DNA of 64,000 bases from Hydrogenophaga sp. (GTDB taxonomy: Bacteria; Pseudomonadota; Gammaproteobacteria; Burkholderiales; Burkholderiaceae_C), in assembly GCA_030653975.1 (NCBI GenBank), contig JAURYH010000043.1, positions 51,445-115,444 on the forward strand. Direction: 5' to 3'. Position 1 is the first letter of the stretch; each line of letters starts with the position of its first letter. The notes under the pieces were generated by a model. The model was not told where the DNA came from and did not search any database. It saw nothing but the letters and a program-made list of their open reading frames with translations. This document shows, piece after piece, positions 16,801 to 28,784 of the stretch. The position numbers and the translations under genes were made by a program.

Positions 16801-18009
16801 TCAGATCACCTTGGCAATCGCCTGGCAGACGTAGTCGATGTTCTTGCTGTTGAGCGCGGCCACGCACATGCGGCCGGTGTCGGTGCCGTAGACGCCGAAC
16901 TCGCCGCGCAGGCGCACCATCTGGTCCTTGGAGAGGCCGGAGTAGCTGAACATGCCGATCTGGGTGGTGATGAAGCTCATGTCCTTGGTCACGCCAGCGG
17001 CTTTCAGGCCGTCGACCAGCTTCTGGCGCATGGCCTTGATGCGCACGCGCATCTCGCCCAGCTCCTTCTCCCACAGCGCGCGCAGTTCGGGGTTGCCCAG
17101 CACGGCGGCCACGATGGCGCCACCGTGGATCGGCGGGTTGGAGTAGTTGGTGCGGATGGCGATCTTGAGCTGGCTGAGCACGCGATCGGTCTCTTCCTTG
17201 CTGCTGCCGACCACGCTCAGGGCGCCCACGCGCTCGCCGTAGAGGCTGAAGCTCTTGGAGAAGCTGGTGGAGACGAAGATGTTCAGGCCGGCGGCGACGA
17301 ACTTGCCGATCACGGCGCCGTCTTCGGCGATGCCGTAGCCGAAGCCCTGGTAGGCCATGTCCAGGAAGGCGGTCAGGTTGCGTGCCTTCACGACGGCGAT
17401 CACCTGGTCCCACTGGGCCGGGGTGATGTCGTAGCCGGTGGGGTTGTGGCAGCAGGCGTGCAGCAGAACGATGGTGCCTTCGGTGGCGGCGTTCAGCTTC
17501 GCCAGCATGCCGTCGAAGTTGATGCCGCCCAGGCCGCCGTTGGCGCGCTGGTCGAAGTAGGGGTAGGTGTCCACCGGGAAGCCGGCGTTGGTGAAGAGCG
17601 CGCGGTGGTTTTCCCAGCTCGGGTCGGAGATCAGCACGGTGGCGTCGGGGCTGAGCTTCTTGAGGAAGTCGGCGCCGATCTTCAGCCCGCCGGTGCCGCC
17701 GATGGCCTGAACCGTGGCCACGCGGCCGCTTTTCACCACGTCGGACTCGGCGCCGAAAACCAGGCCCTTGACGGCGGCATCGTAGGCGGCGATGCCGTCG
17801 ATGGGCAGGTAGCCCCGCGCGGTCGGCTTTTCCATCATGGTCTTTTCAGCCGCCTGCACGCACTGCAGCAGGGGCAGTTTGCCGTTGTCGTCGAAATACA
17901 CGCCCACGCCCAGGTTGACCTTGTTGGGGTTGGTGTCGGCGGCGAACTGTTCGTTCAGACCCAGGATCGGGTCGCGCGGGGCCATTTCGACGGCGGAGAA
18001 GAGGGACAT
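16801..18009 (-). CDS. Aromatic-amino-acid/aspartate aminotransferase (class I, AspC/TyrB type)
   Basis: 402 aa PLP enzyme. The N-terminus MSLFSAVEMAPRDPILGL is typical of the TyrB/AspC subgroup. The PLP-binding lysine lies in STSFSKSFSLYGERVGAL, the Asn/Asp cofactor contacts in HACCHNPTGYDI and FLDMAYQGFG, and a C-terminal Arg in GRMCVAAL-like context binds the substrate carboxylate. It transfers amino groups from aspartate, tyrosine or phenylalanine to 2-oxoglutarate. Sequence alone does not decide AspC versus TyrB specificity. It is divergent from uvrB with 107 bases between starts. Confidence 0.93.
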   Translation of the reverse strand: MSLFSAVEMAPRDPILGLNEQFAADTNPNKVNLGVGVYFDDNGKLPLLQCVQAAEKTMMEKPTARGYLPIDGIAAYDAAVKGLVFGAESDVVKSGRVATVQAIGGTGGLKIGADFLKKLSPDATVLISDPSWENHRALFTNAGFPVDTYPYFDQRANGGLGGINFDGMLAKLNAATEGTIVLLHACCHNPTGYDITPAQWDQVIAVVKARNLTAFLDMAYQGFGYGIAEDGAVIGKFVAAGLNIFVSTSFSKSFSLYGERVGALSVVGSSKEETDRVLSQLKIAIRTNYSNPPIHGGAIVAAVLGNPELRALWEKELGEMRVRIKAMRQKLVDGLKAAGVTKDMSFITTQIGMFSYSGLSKDQMVRLRGEFGVYGTDTGRMCVAALNSKNIDYVCQAIAKVI

Positions 18010-18116
18010 GCTGAAAATCCTGTGGGTTGGAAGCGGTTTGGACCCGGGCGCCCCAGGGGGCTTTGCGTTACGCTGTCGGGTTCGTCTGAAATACAGCTGT
18101 TGATTTTAATCCGCCC

Positions 18117-20225
<2,109 letters not shown>

Positions 20226-20316
20226 AAGCAATGAAGGACAATCGCGCGACAAGCTCCTGCGCAGGGGCCGGCCAGCATGGACGGGACGCGGGGGCAACAA
20301 GCCATCGATCTTTTTT

Positions 20317-21009
20317 ATGCAAGCACCGCAAGCGTTGCACGATCCGGAGGGGCAGGGCTCTGACACGCGCATCTACCTGGTAGAAGACGATCCGTCCATC
20401 CTGCAGTTCGTGCAGCAGGCGCTGCTGAGACGCCCGTTGTGGCAGCTGTTGGGGCACTCCACCACGCTGGCCCATGCGCGACGGCACGCCGTGGCGTCGA
20501 GCGCCAATGTGTTCCTGGTGGACCTCGGTCTTCCCGATGGCAGTGGCGAAGCCTTGCTGCGCTTGCTGGCGCGCCAGCAGCCCGGCGCCGAGCTGCTGGT
20601 TTTCACCGTTTTTGGCGAAGAGTCGCGCCTGGTGGCCGCGCTGGAGGCGGGTGCCACGGGTTATGTGCTCAAGGGTTGCAGCCCTGAGGCCCTCATCGAT
20701 GCCATCGAACAGATCCGCGAAGGGGGTGCGCCCATTTCGCCCCTGTTGGCGCGTTTGCTGCTGAAACAGTTTCGCGAGGTTCAGTCGACGTTGCCTGTGC
20801 TGGAGTCGTTGCACGAGGTGTTGTTGTCAGACCGCGAAACGGAGGTGCTGCAACTGGTGGCCAAGGGGTATGTCAACAAAGAGATCGCCGTCCGGCTGTC
20901 GATTTCACCGGCCACCGTGGGCACGCACATCAAGAACCTCTACCGCAAGCTCGCGGTGCACAGTCGCGTGCAGGTGGTTCGCGCAGCCCAGCAGCGGGGA
21001 CTGCTTTGA
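20317..21009 (+). CDS. NarL/FixJ-type response regulator
   Basis: 230 aa from the ATG at 20317. The receiver domain has the acidic pocket YLVEDD and phospho-acceptor Asp69 (FLVDLGLPDGSG), and Lys in GYVLKG. A C-terminal LuxR-type HTH follows (LSDRETEVLQLVAKGYVNKEIAVRLSISPATVGTHIKNLYRKL). A linker of about 40 residues separates the domains. The stop overlaps the start of the histidine kinase gene (TTGA), so the two form a translationally coupled two-component system. The ribosome-binding site is weak. Target genes are unknown. Confidence 0.93.
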   Translation: MQAPQALHDPEGQGSDTRIYLVEDDPSILQFVQQALLRRPLWQLLGHSTTLAHARRHAVASSANVFLVDLGLPDGSGEALLRLLARQQPGAELLVFTVFGEESRLVAALEAGATGYVLKGCSPEALIDAIEQIREGGAPISPLLARLLLKQFREVQSTLPVLESLHEVLLSDRETEVLQLVAKGYVNKEIAVRLSISPATVGTHIKNLYRKLAVHSRVQVVRAAQQRGLL

Positions 21010-22931
21010 GCCTGTGGCGGCCCCTGCTGCAGCGCCTGCACCGGACGCCGGCTTATTTCTGGGCGGGGTTGCTGGTGGGCGTGATGTTGCTGGCGCTCGG
21101 GCTGGCCACCCGTGTGGGCCACGTGCCCGGCGCGGTCGCTATCGAGCAGGCGACCGTTTTGCTCGCAGGGCAGGCTGAGACCTCAGCCACTGCGGTTGCC
21201 TTGCCCCACGTCTGGGACAACGAACGGCGCAGCTGGCGCGGGGAAGCGCACTACCGGCTGGCGCTGCCCGCGGCGCTGGCGCAAGCCGGGCCGCTTGAGA
21301 ACGGCCTGGCGCTCCTGCTGCCACGCGTGGGGGTGCGTTTCCGGGTCTTGTTCAATGGGCAGGAGCTGTCGGCCGAGTGCTGGCGGCGCAGCTCGGGCTA
21401 TTGCGACGCCGGCACCCGGGCACATTTCGTGCAACTGCCCCAACGCCTGATGGCGCCCCAATGGGCCGACAACCGGATTGAGGTTCAGCTGAAGGGGCAG
21501 TTGCTGCGCATCAGTGGGCTGTCACCGGTCTGGGTGGGTCCGCGGGATGCCTTGTACCAGCGCCATCGGTGGTTGAGCTGGTGGCAAGTCAACCTGACCT
21601 GGATGGTGGCCGCCACCTCGTTCATGATGGGTGTGTTGTCACTGCTCATCTGGTTCCGGTCCGCCGAACCCCTGTTTGGCTTGCTCGGTGGCGGGCTCGT
21701 GGTGCTGACCGTGCGGTTGTGGCTGTCCACGCCGGTTTTTCTGCCCGGGCCGTTCCTGGTCTGGGACTACGTTCACAAACTCAGTTTCACCTGGTACTGC
21801 GGCTTCACCTACCTGTTCATGTCGGAGCTGTTCAATTTCAGGCAAAGTCTGGTGCGCAAGCTGGTGGTGGTCATGATGGCGCTGGGGCCGTTCTGGCTCG
21901 CCCTGCAGGCCTGGCTGGAGAATTACCAGCTCTACCGGTTGTGGACGGGCGTGATCGTGCTGGTGTGCATGTTGGCCTTCCTGAAAGTGATGCATCGGGC
22001 CCGCTGGGGCATGAATGTGAACCAGCGCCTGATGGTGGTGGTGGGTATGGCCACCATGGCCACCGGTTTGCGGGATTTCCTGGTGGTGCAGATGGATTTC
22101 CCCGGCGACACCGATATCCGCTGGATGACGCCCGGCAGCCTGGTGCTGATGTTCGCCATGGGCTGGGTGCTGGTGCGGCGCACAGCGCAGGCCATGGAAC
22201 AGGTTGCGCAGCTCAATACCGAGCTGGCGCGCAAGGTGAGCGAGCGCGAGACCGAGCTGCACGCCGTGTTTGACCGTCTGCGCGCGGTGGAGAACCAGCG
22301 CGTGCTCGAGGCCGAACGCCGGCGCCTGACCCGTGACATGCACGACGGCCTCGGAAGCCAGCTGGTGCAGACGCTCAACCTGGTGCACAGCAGCGGCGCC
22401 AAGGTGGACAGTGCGTCCGTGGCGAACATGCTCAGTCACGCACTGGAAGAGCTGCGCATGACTCTGGACTCGCTGGAACCGATGGATGGCGACCTGCCCA
22501 CCATCCTGGGCACCTTGCGCCAGCGCATCATGCCGACGCTGCAAGCCGCCGGCATCGATCTGGACTGGCGGGTCGAAGCGGTTTCCGCCGTTGCGGGGCT
22601 GGAGGTGCGTGGCGTGATGCACCTGTTCCGGTGCCTGCAGGAGGTTTTTGCCAACGTGGTCCAGCACGCACATGCCACCCGGGTGACGGTGCGCACCTGG
22701 GAGCGGGGAGGGCGCGTCTTCCTCAGTGCCTCTGACAACGGTGTGGGGCTGGGTGAGCCGCTCGAATCGGGTTTTCGTGAGGGTGGCCGCGGTATCAGCA
22801 ACATCCGGTTGCGGGCGTCAGAAATCGGTGCCGAGGTGCGGTTCTCCAGCGCCCACCCGGGAACCTGTGTGACCTTCAGCTTTGCCGCGGACCCTGGAGC
22901 TGCTTCTCTGGGCGCCGCTGCGCAAGCTTGA
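21006..22931 (+). CDS. Membrane sensor histidine kinase (7TM sensor, HisKA_3 type)
   Basis: 641 aa. One N-terminal membrane helix (about 17-36) precedes a periplasmic region of roughly 140 residues with a beta-rich, jelly-roll-like pattern (HYRLALPAAL, GVRFRVLFNGQEL, NRIEVQLKG). About seven membrane helices follow (about 195-395), a layout like 7TMR-DISM sensors. Next come a coiled coil (AQLNTELARKVSERETELHAVFDRL), dimerisation/phosphorylation box with His446 in RDMHDGLGSQL, and the ATPase domain with N box FANVVQHAHATRV and G boxes SDNGVGLG and GRGISNIRLRASEIGA. The start is taken as TTG at 21006, overlapping the regulator stop, because it keeps the first helix intact. The ligand is unknown. 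Confidence 0.88.
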   Translation: MSLWRPLLQRLHRTPAYFWAGLLVGVMLLALGLATRVGHVPGAVAIEQATVLLAGQAETSATAVALPHVWDNERRSWRGEAHYRLALPAALAQAGPLENGLALLLPRVGVRFRVLFNGQELSAECWRRSSGYCDAGTRAHFVQLPQRLMAPQWADNRIEVQLKGQLLRISGLSPVWVGPRDALYQRHRWLSWWQVNLTWMVAATSFMMGVLSLLIWFRSAEPLFGLLGGGLVVLTVRLWLSTPVFLPGPFLVWDYVHKLSFTWYCGFTYLFMSELFNFRQSLVRKLVVVMMALGPFWLALQAWLENYQLYRLWTGVIVLVCMLAFLKVMHRARWGMNVNQRLMVVVGMATMATGLRDFLVVQMDFPGDTDIRWMTPGSLVLMFAMGWVLVRRTAQAMEQVAQLNTELARKVSERETELHAVFDRLRAVENQRVLEAERRRLTRDMHDGLGSQLVQTLNLVHSSGAKVDSASVANMLSHALEELRMTLDSLEPMDGDLPTILGTLRQRIMPTLQAAGIDLDWRVEAVSAVAGLEVRGVMHLFRCLQEVFANVVQHAHATRVTVRTWERGGRVFLSASDNGVGLGEPLESGFREGGRGISNIRLRASEIGAEVRFSSAHPGTCVTFSFAADPGAASLGAAAQA

Positions 22932-22952
22932 GCAGCGAACAGGGTTTTCGGG

Positions 22953-22978
22953 TATACTCGATCAAAATAGTCGGGAAA
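22953..22978 (+). promoter_or_regulatory. iscR promoter with IscR-like (type 1) binding site
   Basis: ATACTCGATC followed by AAAATAGTCGGGAAA (22954-22978) matches the type 1 IscR box known from the E. coli isc promoter, ATA-x-TTGAC...ACTCGGGAA. TATACT at 22953-22958 could serve as -10 box, with TTGAGC at 22928 as a -35 box at a long 19-base spacing. The site lies about 120 bases before iscR and overlaps the very end of the kinase gene region. Repression of the isc operon by holo-IscR is the expected role. Confidence 0.65.
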
Positions 22979-23094
22979 GACTTCGAAGTGTCAGTCGCCA
23001 GCGCTGCGGCAGGGGGGGGCGGAGAAGCGGTTTGGTGGGTTGAAGCCCATGAAACCTTCAACGACGGTCAAGCCACAATTTACAGGAGCTTGAA

Positions 23095-23631
23095 ATGCGC
23101 CTCACGACCAAAGGCCGCTTTGCGGTCACAGCCATGATCGACCTGGCCCTGCGCCAGAACAACGGTCCCGTCACGCTCGCAGCCATCAGCCAGCGCCAGC
23201 AGATTTCGCTCTCCTACCTGGAGCAGCTGTTTGGCAAACTGCGGCGCCACGAGCTGGTGGAATCCACGCGGGGCCCGGGTGGGGGTTACAGCCTGGGTCG
23301 CAAGGCTGCGGAAATCACCGTGGCCGACATCATCGTGTCGGTGGACGAGCCGATCGACGCCACACAGTGTGGCGGCAAGGAAAATTGCCTGGGTGAAGGC
23401 AACCGCTGCATGACCCACGAATTGTGGGCTGCGCTCAACGCCAAAATGGTGGATTTCCTCGACTCGGTGTCCCTGCAGTCGCTGGTGGACGAGCAACTCG
23501 CCAAAGGTGTGGTGGTGGAAAACGCCCCCATGATCAAGCGGGCCATCTCCAGCGCACCGGTGGTTAAACCCATCCGCGTGAACGCCCCCAATTCGGTCTT
23601 CGCACTCGGAGGTGCGGCCTTTTCGAAATGA
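23095..23631 (+). CDS. iscR: Iron-sulfur cluster regulator IscR (Rrf2 family)
   Basis: 178 aa. Winged HTH N-terminus MRLTTKGRFAVTAMIDLAL, recognition helix ISLSYLEQLFGKLRRHELV, and wing RGPGGGYSLGR. The three 2Fe-2S cysteines appear as C-x5-C-x5-C in QCGGKENCLGEGNRCMTHELW (about 92, 98 and 104), followed by the conserved His. Holo-IscR represses the isc operon when iron-sulfur supply is adequate. CAGGAGC lies before the ATG. It is the first gene of the isc cluster; a 168-base gap separates it from iscS. Confidence 0.97.
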   Translation: MRLTTKGRFAVTAMIDLALRQNNGPVTLAAISQRQQISLSYLEQLFGKLRRHELVESTRGPGGGYSLGRKAAEITVADIIVSVDEPIDATQCGGKENCLGEGNRCMTHELWAALNAKMVDFLDSVSLQSLVDEQLAKGVVVENAPMIKRAISSAPVVKPIRVNAPNSVFALGGAAFSK

Positions 23632-23799
23632 CACCGGCTTCCGGGGACTGTTTCCCGGTGCCGTTGTCCGACTTCAGGTGTTCCGGGGTGTCCTGAACGA
23701 TGCCAGGGACCCGGTGCGTCGTTCGATTGCCGATACATTCATTACCTGCAGATTCAGAATCCTTCCCATACCAACCGCCAGCCCATTTCATTGCCCGCC

Positions 23800-25017
23800 A
23801 TGAGCACACCGCACTTTCCCATCTACATGGACTACAGCGCCACCAACCCCTGCGACCCGCGGGTGGTGGATGCCATGATTCCCTGGTTGCGTGAACACTT
23901 CGGCAACCCGGCCTCGCGCAGCCATGCCTGGGGCTGGGAGGCCGAAAAAGCGGTTGAAACTGCCCGCGAGCAGGTCGCAGCCCTGATCGGTGCAGACCCG
24001 CGCGAAATCGTCTGGACCAGTGGCGCCACCGAATCCAACAACCTGGCTTTGAAGGGGGCGGCGCACTTCTACCAGACCAAGGGCAAGCACCTGATCACGG
24101 TCAAGACCGAGCACAAGGCCGTGCTCGACACCATGCGCGAACTGGAGCGCCAGGGCTTCGAAGTGACCTACCTCGACGTGCAGGCCGACGGCCTGCTCGA
24201 CCTGGAGGTGTTCAAGGCGGCGATCCGTCCGGACACCATCCTGGCCTCGGTCATGTTCGTGAACAACGAGATTGGCGTGGTCCAGGACATCGAAGCGATC
24301 GGCAAGATCTGCCGCGAGAAGGGTGTGATCTTCCACGTGGACGCTGCGCAGGCCACGGGCCGGATCGACATCGACCTGACGACGCTGCCGGTCGACCTGA
24401 TGAGCCTGACCAGCCACAAGACCTACGGCCCCAAGGGCATCGGCGCGCTGTACGTGCGCCGCAAGCCGCGCATCCGCATCGAGGCGCAGATGCACGGTGG
24501 TGGCCACGAGCGTGGCATGCGCTCGGGCACGCTGCCCACCCACCAGTGCGTGGGCATGGGCGAGGCCTACCGCATTGCCAAGGAAGAGATGCACGCCGAG
24601 AACGTGCGCATTCGCGCCTTGCACGACCGCATGCTCGCCGGCCTCAAGGACATCGAAGAGGTGTTCATCAACGGTCACGAGACGCAGCGCGTGCCGCACA
24701 ACCTGAACATGAGCTTCAACTACGTCGAAGGCGAGTCGCTGATCATGGGCATCAAGGGCCTGGCGGTGTCGTCGGGTTCGGCCTGCACCTCGGCCAGCCT
24801 GGAACCCAGCTACGTGCTGCGCGCGCTCGGCCGCAGCGACGAACTGGCCCACAGCAGTCTGCGCATGACGATCGGCCGCTGGACGACCGAAGAAGAGATC
24901 GATTACGCGATCGACACCATCAAGGAAAACGTGGCCAAGCTGCGTGAGTTGTCCCCCCTGTGGGAAATGTTCAAAGACGGCATTGATATCTCCACGATTC
25001 AATGGGCCGCACACTGA
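23800..25017 (+). CDS. iscS: Cysteine desulfurase IscS
   Basis: 405 aa, co-linear with the 404-aa E. coli enzyme. The PLP lysine is in [20 protein letters not shown], and the persulfide-forming cysteine is in [21 protein letters not shown] (about 328). The C-terminus [22 protein letters not shown] ends like E. coli IscS and docks IscU. It supplies sulfur from cysteine for Fe-S clusters and thiolated tRNA. The ATG at 23800 is preferred to an in-frame TTG three codons upstream. iscU follows after 12 bases with a strong AAGGAGAAAG ribosome-binding site. Confidence 0.98.
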   Translation: MSTPHFPIYMDYSATNPCDPRVVDAMIPWLREHFGNPASRSHAWGWEAEKAVETAREQVAALIGADPREIVWTSGATESNNLALKGAAHFYQTKGKHLITVKTEHKAVLDTMRELERQGFEVTYLDVQADGLLDLEVFKAAIRPDTILASVMFVNNEIGVVQDIEAIGKICREKGVIFHVDAAQATGRIDIDLTTLPVDLMSLTSHKTYGPKGIGALYVRRKPRIRIEAQMHGGGHERGMRSGTLPTHQCVGMGEAYRIAKEEMHAENVRIRALHDRMLAGLKDIEEVFINGHETQRVPHNLNMSFNYVEGESLIMGIKGLAVSSGSACTSASLEPSYVLRALGRSDELAHSSLRMTIGRWTTEEEIDYAIDTIKENVAKLRELSPLWEMFKDGIDISTIQWAAH

Positions 25018-25029
25018 AGGAGAAAGACC

Positions 25030-25416
25030 ATGGCTTATTCTGAAAAAGTGGTTGACCACTACGAAAATCCCCGCAACGTCGGCTCCTTTGACAAGGGCGA
25101 CGAATCGGTGGGCACCGGCATGGTGGGCGCGCCCGCCTGCGGCGACGTGATGAAGCTGCAGATCAAGGTGAACCCGAGCACCGGCGTGATCGAAGACGCG
25201 CGCTTCAAGACCTACGGTTGCGGCTCTGCCATCGCGTCGAGTTCGCTGGTGACCGAATGGGTCAAGGGCAAGACGCTGGATCAGGCCGCCGCGCTGAAAA
25301 ACAGCGAGATCGCCGAAGAACTGGCCTTGCCGCCCGTGAAGATCCACTGCTCCATCCTGGCCGAAGACGCCATCAAGGCCGCGGTGGACGACTACCGCAA
25401 AAAGCACCTGAACTGA
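25030..25416 (+). CDS. iscU: Iron-sulfur cluster scaffold IscU
   Basis: 128 aa, full length. Cluster ligands are visible as Cys in [11 protein letters not shown] (with the following Asp), Cys in [12 protein letters not shown], and His-Cys in [12 protein letters not shown]. The LPPVK motif recognised by the HscA chaperone is present just before the last cysteine. IscU receives sulfur from IscS and iron, assembles the cluster, and hands it on with HscA/HscB help. It lies 12 bases after iscS and 23 before iscA. Confidence 0.98.
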   Translation: MAYSEKVVDHYENPRNVGSFDKGDESVGTGMVGAPACGDVMKLQIKVNPSTGVIEDARFKTYGCGSAIASSSLVTEWVKGKTLDQAAALKNSEIAEELALPPVKIHCSILAEDAIKAAVDDYRKKHLN

Positions 25417-25439
25417 TCTCCGGTAATCCATCCATCACC

Positions 25440-25763
25440 ATGGCCATCTCAATCTCCGAAGCCGCTGCGCGGCACGTCACCCGTTACATCGCCAAGCGCG
25501 GCAAAGGCGTGGGCGTGCGCCTGGGCGTCAAGACCACCGGTTGTTCGGGCCTGGCCTACAAGCTGGAGTACGCGGACGAGATCGCACCGGAAGACGTGGT
25601 GTTCGAGGACAACGGTGTCAAGGTGCTGGTGGATCCAAAAAGTCTGGCCTACATCGACGGCACTCAGCTCGACTTCGTTCGTGAGGGGCTGAACGAAGGT
25701 TTCCGCTTCAACAACCCCAACGAGCGCGACCGTTGTGGTTGCGGCGAGAGTTTCAGAATCTGA
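25440..25763 (+). CDS. iscA: A-type iron-sulfur carrier IscA
   Basis: 107 aa from the ATG at 25440; an in-frame extension upstream overlaps iscU and is not real. The A-type carrier cysteines appear in [13 protein letters not shown] (about 35) and in the C-terminal CGCGESF (about 99 and 101). It carries Fe-S clusters from the scaffold to target enzymes. Position iscU-iscA-hscB is the canonical order. Confidence 0.97.
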   Translation: MAISISEAAARHVTRYIAKRGKGVGVRLGVKTTGCSGLAYKLEYADEIAPEDVVFEDNGVKVLVDPKSLAYIDGTQLDFVREGLNEGFRFNNPNERDRCGCGESFRI

Positions 25764-25827
25764 TACTGTTGCCGAGTCACCCACTTGTAGCCGCCAGTGC
25801 GTACCGTCCTGGCGGCTTTTTGATGCC

Positions 25828-26346
25828 ATGAACCTGCTCTCCAACGACTTCGAAATTTTCGGTATTGCACCAGCATTTGAGCTGGACCGCGATGCCCTGG
25901 ACCAACGTTGGAAAGACCTGCAACGCGAGGCCCATCCGGACCGTTTTGCGACCTCCGATGCGTCGGCGCAGCGCCTGGCCATGCAGTGGTCGGTTCGCAT
26001 CAACGAGGCCTACCAGCGCCTGAAGGACCCGCTCAAGCGTGCCGCCTATCTGTGCGAACTGAACGGGGTACCGCTCCAGGCCGAGAACAACACCGCCATG
26101 CCGGCGGCTTTCCTGATGCAGCAGATGCAGTGGCGTGAAGACCTGGAAGAAGCCGACAACGCCGACGCGCTGGAGCGCATGGCCGACGAGGTGGCCGCCG
26201 CGCGCAGCGAGAAGCTGCAAGCGCTGCAGCACACGGCCGACGAGCAGCGCGACTTCACTGCGCTGGCGCAACAGGTCAGAGCCCTTATGTTTGTTGAGCG
26301 CTTTGCACGCGATGTCGAGAACCGGCTCGACCAACTGGGACAATAG
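25828..26346 (+). CDS. hscB: Co-chaperone HscB (Hsc20)
   Basis: 172 aa J-domain protein. The HPD tripeptide is in [13 protein letters not shown] (about residue 32). The C-terminal helical bundle ([18 protein letters not shown]) is the IscU-binding part, containing the conserved MEWREEL-like motif as MQWREDL. It delivers IscU to HscA and stimulates its ATPase. The start ATG at 25828 gives [13 protein letters not shown], as in homologues. hscA follows after 70 bases. Confidence 0.97.
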   Translation: MNLLSNDFEIFGIAPAFELDRDALDQRWKDLQREAHPDRFATSDASAQRLAMQWSVRINEAYQRLKDPLKRAAYLCELNGVPLQAENNTAMPAAFLMQQMQWREDLEEADNADALERMADEVAAARSEKLQALQHTADEQRDFTALAQQVRALMFVERFARDVENRLDQLGQ

Positions 26347-26416
26347 CGCCTGTTCCTGGCCCGGCTCTGACCGGGCACCAGTCTCCCCGTTTTTGATTTT
26401 TCCCCCACACGCATAC

Positions 26417-28300
26417 ATGGCGCTCCTGCAGATTTCTGAACCCGGCCAGTCCCTCAACCCGCACCAGCGTCGGGTGGCGGTTGGCATTGACCTGGGCACC
26501 ACGCACTCGCTGGTGGCTGCGGTGCGCCACGGTGTATCCGAATGCCTGCCGGCGGCGGACGGCCGCGTGATCCTGCCCAGCGTGGTGCGTTACCTCGATC
26601 CGGCGCAGGGCAGTTCGGGCCGCCAGATTGGTTTTGACGCGCTGGCCGCGCAGGTCAGCGACCCCGCGAACACCGTGAGCTCGGTCAAGCGCCTGATGGG
26701 TCGCACACGCGCGCAGGTGGCTGATGCTGACAAGCTGCCGTACACCGTGGTGGACGACAACGGCATGGCCGTGGTCGAGACCGTCGCGGGGCGCAAGACG
26801 CCCATGGAGGTGAGTGCCGAAATCCTGGCGACGTTGCGTTTCCGGGCCGAAGACAGTTTCGATGACGAGCTGTTTGGCGCGGTCATCACCGTGCCCGCGT
26901 ACTTCGATGACGCGCAGCGCCAGGCCACGAAGGATGCGGCGCAGCTGGCCGGCATCAACGTGTTGCGCCTCATCAACGAACCCACCGCTGCAGCGATCGC
27001 GTACGGCCTCGACAACGGCTCGGAAGGCATCTACGCCATCTACGACCTCGGTGGTGGAACCTTCGACATCTCCATCCTGCGCCTGACGCGGGGTGTCTTC
27101 GAAGTCATGGCCACCGGTGGTGACTCCGCGCTGGGTGGTGACGATTTCGACCAGGCGCTGGCTGCCTGGGTGCTGGAGCAACAAGGCGTGATCGCACCAC
27201 TGAACGCTTCCGAGCGTGCGGGTCTGCACGCCGAGGCCCGCCGCTGCAAGGAGGCCCTCTCGGCCGTGGATCCAGGTACCGGGCATGTGGTGTTCGAAGC
27301 GGTTGTTGGCGGTCAGACGCTGTGCCAGACCATCACGCCGGACCAGTTCGAAGCCACCACCGCTGCACTCACGGCCCGCACCATGGCTGCGGTGCGCAAG
27401 GTGTTGCGTGATGCGCACATTGCCAAGGAAGACGTCAAGGGCGTGGTGATGGTGGGTGGCTCCACCCGCATGCCGGTGATCCGCCGCACCGTGGGCGAGT
27501 TCTTTGGCCAGGAACCGTTGGTCAACCTGAACCCCGATGAGGTGGTCGCGCTGGGCGCAGCCATCCAGGCCAATGCGCTCGCCGGCAACAGCCGCGACGG
27601 CGATCTGCTGCTGCTTGACGTGATCCCGCTCTCGCTCGGCATCGAGACCATGGGAGGTCTGGTCGAGCGCATCGTGCCACGCAACAGCCCCATTCCCACC
27701 GCGCTCGCGCAGGACTTCACCACCTACCAGGACGGCCAGACCGCGTTGGCGCTGCACGTGGTGCAAGGCGAACGCGATCTGGTGGCCGACTGCCGCAGCC
27801 TGGCGCGCTTCACACTGCGGGGCATCCCTCCCATGGCCGCTGGCGCGGCGCGCATCCGCGTGAGCTTCACGGTGGATGCCGACGGCCTGTTGTCTGTCAA
27901 TGCGAAAGAGCAGGGGAGCGGCGTCGAGGCGACGATCGACGTCAAGCCGGCCTATGGCCTGTCGGACGAGCAGATCGCCACCATGCTCAAGGACAGCTTT
28001 GCCACCGCCCAGCAGGACATGCAGGCGCGCGCCCTGGTCGAAGCCCGGGTGGACGCCGACCGCATGATCGCCGCCACGCACAGTGCGCTGGCGGCCGACG
28101 CCGACCTGCTGGAGCCCGCAGAGCTGGAGTCCATTCACCATCTCATCGCCCAGCTGGGCCAGATCATCTCCGGCGACAACACCGCCGCGATCGAATCCGC
28201 TACCGAAGCGCTGGCCAAGGGCACCGAAGCCTTTGCCGCCATGCGCATGAACCGGGGCATCCAGCATGCCCTGGCCGGCAAACGGCTCGAAGAAGTCTGA
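26417..28300 (+). CDS. hscA: Fe-S assembly chaperone HscA (Hsc66)
   Basis: 627 aa Hsp70 homologue dedicated to IscU. The nucleotide domain opens [17 protein letters not shown], with [14 protein letters not shown] and the [14 protein letters not shown] signature. The substrate domain starts at about residue 390 with [22 protein letters not shown], and a helical lid closes the protein. The short 20-residue N-terminal lead ([19 protein letters not shown]) is characteristic of HscA and separates it from DnaK. fdx follows after 32 bases. Confidence 0.98.
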   Translation: MALLQISEPGQSLNPHQRRVAVGIDLGTTHSLVAAVRHGVSECLPAADGRVILPSVVRYLDPAQGSSGRQIGFDALAAQVSDPANTVSSVKRLMGRTRAQVADADKLPYTVVDDNGMAVVETVAGRKTPMEVSAEILATLRFRAEDSFDDELFGAVITVPAYFDDAQRQATKDAAQLAGINVLRLINEPTAAAIAYGLDNGSEGIYAIYDLGGGTFDISILRLTRGVFEVMATGGDSALGGDDFDQALAAWVLEQQGVIAPLNASERAGLHAEARRCKEALSAVDPGTGHVVFEAVVGGQTLCQTITPDQFEATTAALTARTMAAVRKVLRDAHIAKEDVKGVVMVGGSTRMPVIRRTVGEFFGQEPLVNLNPDEVVALGAAIQANALAGNSRDGDLLLLDVIPLSLGIETMGGLVERIVPRNSPIPTALAQDFTTYQDGQTALALHVVQGERDLVADCRSLARFTLRGIPPMAAGAARIRVSFTVDADGLLSVNAKEQGSGVEATIDVKPAYGLSDEQIATMLKDSFATAQQDMQARALVEARVDADRMIAATHSALAADADLLEPAELESIHHLIAQLGQIISGDNTAAIESATEALAKGTEAFAAMRMNRGIQHALAGKRLEEV

Positions 28301-28332
28301 GACCCGCCGCGGACCGACGCACAGGAACCCCC

Positions 28333-28671
28333 ATGCCCATCATCAAGATATTGCCTCACCCCGAATACTGTCCGCAGGGCACCCAGGTCAGCGCACCGGC
28401 CGGTACCTCGATCTGCGAGGCGCTGCTCGAAAACAACATCGCGATCGAACACGCCTGCGACATGGTGTGTGCCTGCACCACCTGCCACGTGATCGTGCGC
28501 GAAGGTTTCAACAGCCTCAACGAGCTGGACGACAACGAAGAAGACCTGCTCGACCGCGCCTGGGGCCTGGAGCCCAACTCGCGCCTGTCCTGCCAGGCCA
28601 TACTGGCGCAGCAGGATGTGACCATCGAGATACCCAAGTACTCGATCAACCACGCCAAAGAGAATCATTGA
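28333..28671 (+). CDS. fdx: ISC-type 2Fe-2S ferredoxin
   Basis: 112 aa. Cluster ligands Cys42, Cys48, Cys51 and Cys87, spaced C-x5-C-x2-C...C as in adrenodoxin-type ISC ferredoxins (EHACDMVCACTTCHVI and SRLSCQAIL). It donates electrons for cluster assembly on IscU. Last gene of the isc operon; no iscX was found after it. A GC-rich palindromic element lies between its stop and dnaQ. Confidence 0.97.
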   Translation: MPIIKILPHPEYCPQGTQVSAPAGTSICEALLENNIAIEHACDMVCACTTCHVIVREGFNSLNELDDNEEDLLDRAWGLEPNSRLSCQAILAQQDVTIEIPKYSINHAKENH

Positions 28672-28674
28672 CCC

Positions 28675-28749
28675 CCGCGTTCCGCCGCTGCGCGGGTCGC
28701 TACCCACCCGAGGGGGTTGATCCGGTCTGGGGCGTCCCAGCGCCGGATC
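28675..28749 (+). repeat. GC-rich palindromic intercistronic element (fdx-dnaQ)
   Basis: A C-rich start, a CCGCTGCGCGGG segment, an ACCCGAGGGGG segment, then an inverted repeat at 28719-28749 (GATCCGG/CCGGATC plus CTGGG/CCCAG around GCGT). The block order resembles the two related repeats at 38.9 and 46.3 kb, though the bases differ, and it has the same orientation relative to flanking genes. Confidence 0.5.
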
Positions 28750-28784
28750 GCCGCTGATGTCGCACACAGATTTGAGGGAAAAAC

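Noticed and set aside
23007..23023. G-rich run upstream of iscR, considered as a quadruplex or phase-variation tract
   Set aside because: Only one G run of eight, no repeat units and not inside or at a decisive distance from a start codon.
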